From contig NC_022663.1 of NCBI RefSeq assembly GCF_000157895.3, positions 1,612,001 to 1,676,000 of the forward strand: DNA of 64,000 nt, given 5' to 3'. This DNA comes from Mycobacterium kansasii ATCC 12478 (GTDB lineage Bacteria; Actinomycetota; Actinomycetes; Mycobacteriales; Mycobacteriaceae). A program made the translations under genes and the position numbers. Below are positions 59,389-64,000 of this stretch, in pieces (the stretch's first letter is position 1; every line of letters begins with the position of its first letter). The notes under the pieces are model-generated. The model had not been told where the DNA came from. It did no database searches and worked only from the letters and a program-made list of their open reading frames with translations.

Positions 59389-62250
59389 ATGTCGTATGTG
59401 ATTGCAGCACCCGAGCTACTGGCGGCGGCGTCAACGGATTTGCAGAGTATCGGTTCGTCACTGAGCAGGGCCAGCGCCGCAGCGTCGGCCCCGACCACTG
59501 AGCTACTGGCTGCAGCCAGCGACGAGGTGTCGGCGGCGATCACCGCGGTGTTTTCCGCACATGCCCGGGACTATCAGGCACTCAGCGCTCACGTGGCGGC
59601 TTTTCACGAACGGTTCGTCCAGGCCCTGACCAGGTCCGGGGCGGCCTATGCGGCCGCCGAGGCGGTCGGCGCCTCGTCCCTACAGGGTGTGCAGCAAGAC
59701 GTGCTGGGTCTCATCAACGCGCCTACTCTGGCGCTCTTGGGTCGCCCGCTGATCGGCAACGGCGCCGACGGGACGACACCCGGAGCGGCCGGTGGGGCCG
59801 GCGGGTTGTTGTACGGCAACGGCGGTAATGGTGCCGCCGGGATGAACCCCGGCGTGGCCGGGGGTGCGGGTGGTGCTGCGGGCTTGATTGGCAATGGCGG
59901 GATCGGTGGTGCTGGTGGGGCCGGCGCGGCCGGCGGCGCCGGCGGGCATGGCGGATGGTTGTACGGCAACGGTGGGGTCGGCGGGCAAGGTGGCGCCGGC
60001 ATAGCCGGCTTGGCGGGCTTCAACGGTGCCAATGGCGGCGCGGGCGGTGCCGGCGGGGCGGCCGGCCTGTGGGGCAGTGGCGGTGCCGGCGGGGCGGGCG
60101 GGACCGGCGGGACCGCCGGCGACCACACCGGCGGCGCCGGGGTTCATGGCGGCATCACCGCCGGCAGCGGCGGCAATGGCGGGATCGGCGGCCACGGCGG
60201 GTGGTTGGCCGGCGACGGCGGGGCCGGCGGGCACGGTGGGGCCGGCGGCGACGGGAGCTCCCCCAACAGGGATAACTATGGCGGCGTCGGTGGCGTCGGC
60301 GGCAATGGTGGAGCCGCCGGGCTCATCGGGTCCGGCGGGGCCGGCGGCAACGGCGGAAGCGGCGGGCCCAGCGGAGGCTACCAAGGTAGCGGCGGTAATG
60401 GCGGCGATGGGGGCGGCGGCGGGTCCGGCGGGTGGCTGTACGGCAACGGCGGGGCCGGCGGTCACGGTGGCTCCGGCGGGGATGCGGTCTTTTCCGGCAG
60501 TCTCTTTGGCGGCGCCGGTGGCGCCGGTGGCGCCGGTGGTGCCGCCGGATTGTTCGGCGACGGTGGGACCGGTGGTGTTGGCGGGGCTGGCGGAGAAAGC
60601 CAGTACTACAGCAGCAGCGGCGGGGCTGGCGGCACCGGAGGCGCAGGCGGGCGGTTGATCGGCAACGGCGGGGCCGGCGGGCAAGGCGGGGCCGCCGGAG
60701 CTCCGGCAGCGAGCGCCTCGTTCGAGATCGGGGGAGCTGGCGGTAACGGAGGCGCAGGAGGCATCGGTGGATGGCTATACGGCAACGGCGGCGCCGGCGG
60801 CGCCGGTGGCGCCGGCGGGGCTAGCGCTTCCGCCACCGCAAGTGGCGGCAACGGCGGCAACGGCGGCAATGGCGGGGCGGCCCAGCTGATCGGCTCCGCC
60901 GGTGCCGGCGGCAAGGCCGGCGCCGGCGGAGCTGGCGGGGCCGGCGGGAACAGCGGGGCCGACGGGGCCAGCGGCATTGCCGGAATCGGCGGCCGGCTGT
61001 ACGGCGGTGCGCCCTTGGAGATCTTTGGACGCCCGCTGATCGGCGATGGTGCCGACGGTGACCCGTCACACCCTAACGGCTATGACGGCGGGTGGCTGTA
61101 CGGCAACGGCGGCAACGGCTACGACAACAGCGCAAACGCCGGAGTGGCCGGTGGTTCCGGCGGTTCAGCCGGATTGATCGGCAATGGCGGGTTCGGCGGG
61201 GCCGGTGGTGCCGGTGCGGCCGGTGGGACCGGCGGGGCCGGCGGCTGGCTGTACGGCAACGGCGGAGCCGGCGGGGCCGGCGGGGCCGGCTTAGCGGGCT
61301 TTAACGGCGGTAACGGCGGTAACGGCGGGGCCGGCGGTGCCGCCGGGTGGTGGGGCAGCGGCGGCGCCGGCGGGCAAGGTGGCATCGGCGGGGCCCCCGG
61401 CGGCGGCAAGGGCTACGCCGCCGGTAACGGCGGCAATGGTGGCGGCGGTGGGGCCGGCGGCTGGCTGTCGGGCAACGCCGGAGGCGGTGGGCAAGGTGGC
61501 GCGGGCGGAGACGCTCCCGTTGCTCCTTACTTCGCCGGCAACGGCGGCGCCGGCGGCAGCGGTGGTGGCGCCGGGCTGCTCGGTGCCGGTGGAGCGGGCG
61601 CCGCCGGCGGGGCCGGGGGGATCGGCTACAACGGCGGTGGCCACGGCGGACACGGCGGCAATGGCGGCTATGGCGGGTGGCTGAGCGGCGACGCCGGGGC
61701 CGCGGGTCAAGGTGGCGCCGGCGGGCACTCGAACTACCACGGGGGCAGCGGTGGCGCCGGCGGCGCCGGTGGGGCTGCCGGATTGTTCGGTGACGGCGCA
61801 GCCGGCGCAGCCGGCGGGGACGGCGGGCAAACTGTCCTCTACGGCCCGAGCACCGGCGGTAGTGGCGGTGCCGGTGGTGCCGGCGGTTGGCTGGTCGGCA
61901 ACGGTGGGACCGGCGGGCGAGGTGGACTCGGCGCCTCTGCGACGTCCTTCGCCGGCGGCAGCGGAGGCGCCGGCGGCGCGGGCGGCGTCGGCGGGTGGCT
62001 GTTTGGTGCCGGTGGCGGCGGGGGTGCGGGTGGCGCCGGCGGCGCCACTCCCGACCCCCTTGGTAACGGTGGTAACGGCGGTAACGGCGGTAACGGTGGG
62101 GCCGCCCAGGCGGTTGGTGACGGCGGCGATGGCGGAACCGGTGGGTCCGCCGGGACCAACGGTGGGGGTGGGAACGACGGGGTCGACGGGCTCGGCGGCG
62201 TTGGTGGCGCAGGCGGGCTGTTGACTGGCGCACCCGGCACGGATGGGTGA
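59389..62250 (+). CDS. PE_PGRS protein with two linker motifs
   Basis: A 953-residue PE_PGRS protein. Residues 1-~95 are the PE domain (MSYVIAAPELLAAASTDLQS, FHERFVQALTRSGAAYA); GRPLIGNGADG at 118 is the usual linker. Gly-Gly-X repeats follow. At residue 547 a second GRPLIGDGADG appears, restarting a PGRS block. ATG at 59389 preceded by CTGGAG. Surface-exposed type VII substrate by family. The gene lies next to the group II intron fragment. Confidence 0.9.
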   Translation: MSYVIAAPELLAAASTDLQSIGSSLSRASAAASAPTTELLAAASDEVSAAITAVFSAHARDYQALSAHVAAFHERFVQALTRSGAAYAAAEAVGASSLQGVQQDVLGLINAPTLALLGRPLIGNGADGTTPGAAGGAGGLLYGNGGNGAAGMNPGVAGGAGGAAGLIGNGGIGGAGGAGAAGGAGGHGGWLYGNGGVGGQGGAGIAGLAGFNGANGGAGGAGGAAGLWGSGGAGGAGGTGGTAGDHTGGAGVHGGITAGSGGNGGIGGHGGWLAGDGGAGGHGGAGGDGSSPNRDNYGGVGGVGGNGGAAGLIGSGGAGGNGGSGGPSGGYQGSGGNGGDGGGGGSGGWLYGNGGAGGHGGSGGDAVFSGSLFGGAGGAGGAGGAAGLFGDGGTGGVGGAGGESQYYSSSGGAGGTGGAGGRLIGNGGAGGQGGAAGAPAASASFEIGGAGGNGGAGGIGGWLYGNGGAGGAGGAGGASASATASGGNGGNGGNGGAAQLIGSAGAGGKAGAGGAGGAGGNSGADGASGIAGIGGRLYGGAPLEIFGRPLIGDGADGDPSHPNGYDGGWLYGNGGNGYDNSANAGVAGGSGGSAGLIGNGGFGGAGGAGAAGGTGGAGGWLYGNGGAGGAGGAGLAGFNGGNGGNGGAGGAAGWWGSGGAGGQGGIGGAPGGGKGYAAGNGGNGGGGGAGGWLSGNAGGGGQGGAGGDAPVAPYFAGNGGAGGSGGGAGLLGAGGAGAAGGAGGIGYNGGGHGGHGGNGGYGGWLSGDAGAAGQGGAGGHSNYHGGSGGAGGAGGAAGLFGDGAAGAAGGDGGQTVLYGPSTGGSGGAGGAGGWLVGNGGTGGRGGLGASATSFAGGSGGAGGAGGVGGWLFGAGGGGGAGGAGGATPDPLGNGGNGGNGGNGGAAQAVGDGGDGGTGGSAGTNGGGGNDGVDGLGGVGGAGGLLTGAPGTDG

Positions 62251-62423
62251 GCGGCGAGTTCGCAGTGTTGGTGGCGCAACCGGCCCGGACGGCGGATCAC
62301 GCGGGACTATCAGTCACCGGCTTCGCCTTGGACAACAACGACATTCGTCACCGCTGCCCGTCGTCAACTGTCGACCACATCGATACCGCGTGATACACAC
62401 CGATCGAAAGCGCAATCACCTGG

Positions 62424-62597
62424 CTAGCCGCTCTTGCGACGGAACTCCCGACGGCTTTCCACCGGCCCATGCGCCCGGGACTGCTTGCCGCCGGCATCCT
62501 TGTGGTCCGATCCGCCTGACGACTTGGCCAGCTTGCGGTCGAGGGCTTCGCGGAACTTGCGCTTGGTCTCGTCCTCCGGGGACTCCGATGCAGCCAT
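62424..62597 (-). CDS. DUF5302 small protein
   Basis: A 57-residue highly charged protein: MAASESPEDETKRKFREALD then RKLAKSSGGSDHKDAGGKQS and RAHGPVESRREFRRKSG. This pattern (KRKFREALDRK and FRRKSG end) is the actinobacterial DUF5302 family, conserved next to the Rv1155-type gene. Probably disordered; function unknown. Confidence 0.85.
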   Translation of the reverse strand: MAASESPEDETKRKFREALDRKLAKSSGGSDHKDAGGKQSRAHGPVESRREFRRKSG

Positions 62598-62620
62598 ACT
62601 CGGCAGCCTAACCCGGTTGT

Positions 62621-63064
62621 CTACCGCTTACCCGGCGGCAGACCGTAAACGTGGGAGATCGGCAGGGTCAGCAGTACCCGCCGATCGGTGACCATGGCCT
62701 CCCGGTATTCGTCCCAATCCGGATGCTCACCAGCGATGTTGCGGTACAAGGCAATTAGCGCTTCCACGGTGTCGTCGCCGGGCGCGGCGGCCGGCGCCGT
62801 GAGCTCCGCGGTGCCCTCGGCGACCGCATAGGACCATCCGTCGTCGGCATCGACCAGGATCGACGCCCGCGGGTCCCGGCGCAGGTTGCGTGTCTTGGCC
62901 CGCGGCTCAGTGATCGACACCTGGAACACCAGGGTGCGGGGGTCGAAGTGATACCGCACGTTGGACAGCTGGGGACGTCCGTCGCGTTTGATGGTGGCCA
63001 GAACTCCGATCGAGTTTCCGCTGATCACGGCCAACAGCTTGTCGTCGAAGACGTGGCGTCCCAT
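62621..63064 (-). CDS. F420-binding split beta-barrel protein (Rv1155-like)
   Basis: A 147-residue PNPOx-like protein matching Rv1155, which binds coenzyme F420 and was once called pyridoxamine-phosphate oxidase. GVLATIKRDGRPQLSNVRY is the cofactor-binding beta region, and LYRNIAGEHPDWDEYREAMV a characteristic segment. It probably reduces or binds an unknown substrate with F420H2. Follows the intergenic region to DUF1697 divergently. Confidence 0.9.
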   Translation of the reverse strand: MGRHVFDDKLLAVISGNSIGVLATIKRDGRPQLSNVRYHFDPRTLVFQVSITEPRAKTRNLRRDPRASILVDADDGWSYAVAEGTAELTAPAAAPGDDTVEALIALYRNIAGEHPDWDEYREAMVTDRRVLLTLPISHVYGLPPGKR

Positions 63065-63120
63065 GCCCGAAAGCCTACGTTGCCTCGCGGCGGCCCAAGA
63101 CCACCTGGTGGAATCGGATC

Positions 63121-63636
63121 ATGACCCGGTACGCGGCATTCATGCGCGGCGTCAATGTCGGGGGCGTGACCCTGAAGATGGCCGACGTCGCCGCGGCGTT
63201 GACCGACGCCGGGCTCACCGACGTGCGCACCGTCCTGGCCAGCGGCAACGTCCTGCTCGAGTCATCCTCCGATGCCGCGCAGGTGCGCGCCACTGCCGAG
63301 GCCGCGTTGCGCGAGCAGTTCGGTTATGACGCGTGGGTGTTGGTCTACGACATCGATACCGTGCACGCCATCGACGACGGGTACCCGTTTGACCGGGAGG
63401 TCGACGGATACCAGTCGTACGTCACGTTTGTCAGCGACGCCGCGGTGCTCGACGAACTGGCGGCGCTGCAAGGTGGCCCGGCGGAGAAAATCAGCCGCGG
63501 CGACGGCGTCGTTTACTGGCAGGTACCGAAGGGAAGCACATTGAACAGCGCCATCGGCCAAACCATGGGTAAAAAGCGCTACAAGTCGTCGACCACCACC
63601 CGCAACCTGCGAACCCTGGACAAGGTGCTGAAATGA
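63121..63636 (+). CDS. DUF1697 protein
   Basis: A 171-residue DUF1697 protein with MTRYAAFMRGVNVGG at the N terminus, VLASGNVLLES, and the C-terminal KKRYKSSTTTRNLRTLDKVL. The fold is ferredoxin-like; the function is not known. It overlaps the methyltransferase gene by ATGA, so both are co-expressed. Confidence 0.88.
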   Translation: MTRYAAFMRGVNVGGVTLKMADVAAALTDAGLTDVRTVLASGNVLLESSSDAAQVRATAEAALREQFGYDAWVLVYDIDTVHAIDDGYPFDREVDGYQSYVTFVSDAAVLDELAALQGGPAEKISRGDGVVYWQVPKGSTLNSAIGQTMGKKRYKSSTTTRNLRTLDKVLK

Positions 63637-64000
63637 CCCCCGCCGACGAAGCCGCCCAACAGAAGGTCAGCCTCACCGGAGTCTCCGAGACCGCCTTGCT
63701 GACGCTGAACGCAAGGGCCGCCGAGGCCCGCCGCAGCGACCCGATCATCGAAGACCCGATGGCCGTCAGGCTGGTCGACTCCATCGACTTCGATTTCGCG
63801 AAGTTCGGTCCTACCCGCCAGGACATCGCGTTGCGGGCCCGGGCCTTCGACGCCGCGGCCCTGTCCTATCTCGGCCGGCATCCGTCGGCCACGGTGGTGG
63901 CGCTGGCAGAAGGTCTGCAAACCAGCTTCTGGCGTTTGGACGCCGCTCTTTCGGATGGTCAATTTCGTTGGCTCACAGTTGATCTGGAACCGGTCATCGA
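63633..64000 (+). CDS. LCM-type SAM-dependent methyltransferase, partial (3' end outside window)
   Basis: The first 122 residues of a leucine-carboxyl-methyltransferase-family protein, a type abundant in mycobacteria, probably corresponding to Rv1153c (Omt). VSLTGVSETALLTLNARAAE and DPIIEDPMAVRLVD are characteristic, and VVALAEGLQTSFWRLD occupies the SAM-binding region, where GLGAGLDT-like motifs are normal; glycines are partly replaced. Start overlaps the DUF1697 stop. The catalytic half lies beyond the window. Confidence 0.8.
   Translation, partial: MTPADEAAQQKVSLTGVSETALLTLNARAAEARRSDPIIEDPMAVRLVDSIDFDFAKFGPTRQDIALRARAFDAAALSYLGRHPSATVVALAEGLQTSFWRLDAALSDGQFRWLTVDLEPVI

Noticed and set aside
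59750..62240. CRISPR-like regular repeats
   Set aside because: The periodicity is the Gly-Gly-X coding repeat of a PE_PGRS gene; there are no conserved repeats with unique spacers.
1..64000. tRNA or rRNA genes and complete insertion sequences
   Set aside because: None with recognisable structure, transposase or terminal inverted repeats was seen.

Overview
The window is high-GC actinobacterial DNA from a slow-growing Mycobacterium. The evidence is the PE, PPE and PE_PGRS genes, mycothiol (mshB), F420 (fbiC), phosphatidylinositol mannoside (pimE, lpqW) and narGHJI genes, and a gene order that follows, inverted, the M. tuberculosis stretch from about Rv1194c to Rv1153c. Rv comparisons are from memory of that genome, not from a search. 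The species cannot be fixed; a member of the kansasii/marinum/gordonae side of the genus is plausible.

Layout. 1-5.0 kb: a PucR regulator and the minus-strand set fadD36 with two alpha/beta hydrolases (Rv1191-Rv1194c-like). 5.0-9.9 kb: an accessory catabolic cassette at the place where sigI/Rv1190 lie in M. tuberculosis. It holds an aldehyde dehydrogenase divergent from a four-gene overlapping operon (MaoC-like, DUF35, MaoC hydratase, Ltp2-like thiolase) plus a TetR gene, with repeated palindromes in the divergent promoter. 10.1-14.4 kb: the proline catabolism unit putB-rocA and its divergent PucR activator. 14.4-23.9 kb: a second accessory stretch where M. tuberculosis has its polyacyltrehalose locus: stf0 sulfotransferase, a copper lytic polysaccharide monooxygenase, a NarK3-type transporter, a frameshifted fragment, two PPE-SVP genes and a KimA-like permease fused to an OB-fold.

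24-36 kb is conserved core: an SF2 helicase-like protein, a DapC-like aminotransferase, fdxC, fadH, the TB8.4 antigen, fbiC, PE12, a small membrane protein, a 35-codon open frame and mshB. 36.4-38.1 kb has a TetR gene and a PE gene with a duplicated C-terminal domain where PPE17/PE11 would lie. 38.3-49.1 kb is lpqW, typA and the overlapping nitrate reductase operon narGHJI. 49.4-57.8 kb has mutT2, a small secreted DUF3761 protein, a pterin dehydratase, an inserted pair of exported serine hydrolases, pimE, two Pro/Ala-rich secreted proteins, a DUF1059 protein and a HhH-GPD glycosylase. 57.8-59.4 kb has a truncated group II intron. 59.4-64 kb has a PE_PGRS gene with two GRPLI linkers, a DUF5302 protein, an Rv1155-type F420/flavin protein, DUF1697 and the start of an LCM-type methyltransferase.

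The most promising unit is the 5-10 kb cassette. Hydratase, aldolase and aldehyde dehydrogenase genes together suggest a dedicated CoA-linked side-chain cleavage route releasing an aldehyde that is then oxidised, under TetR control. The substrate is unknown.
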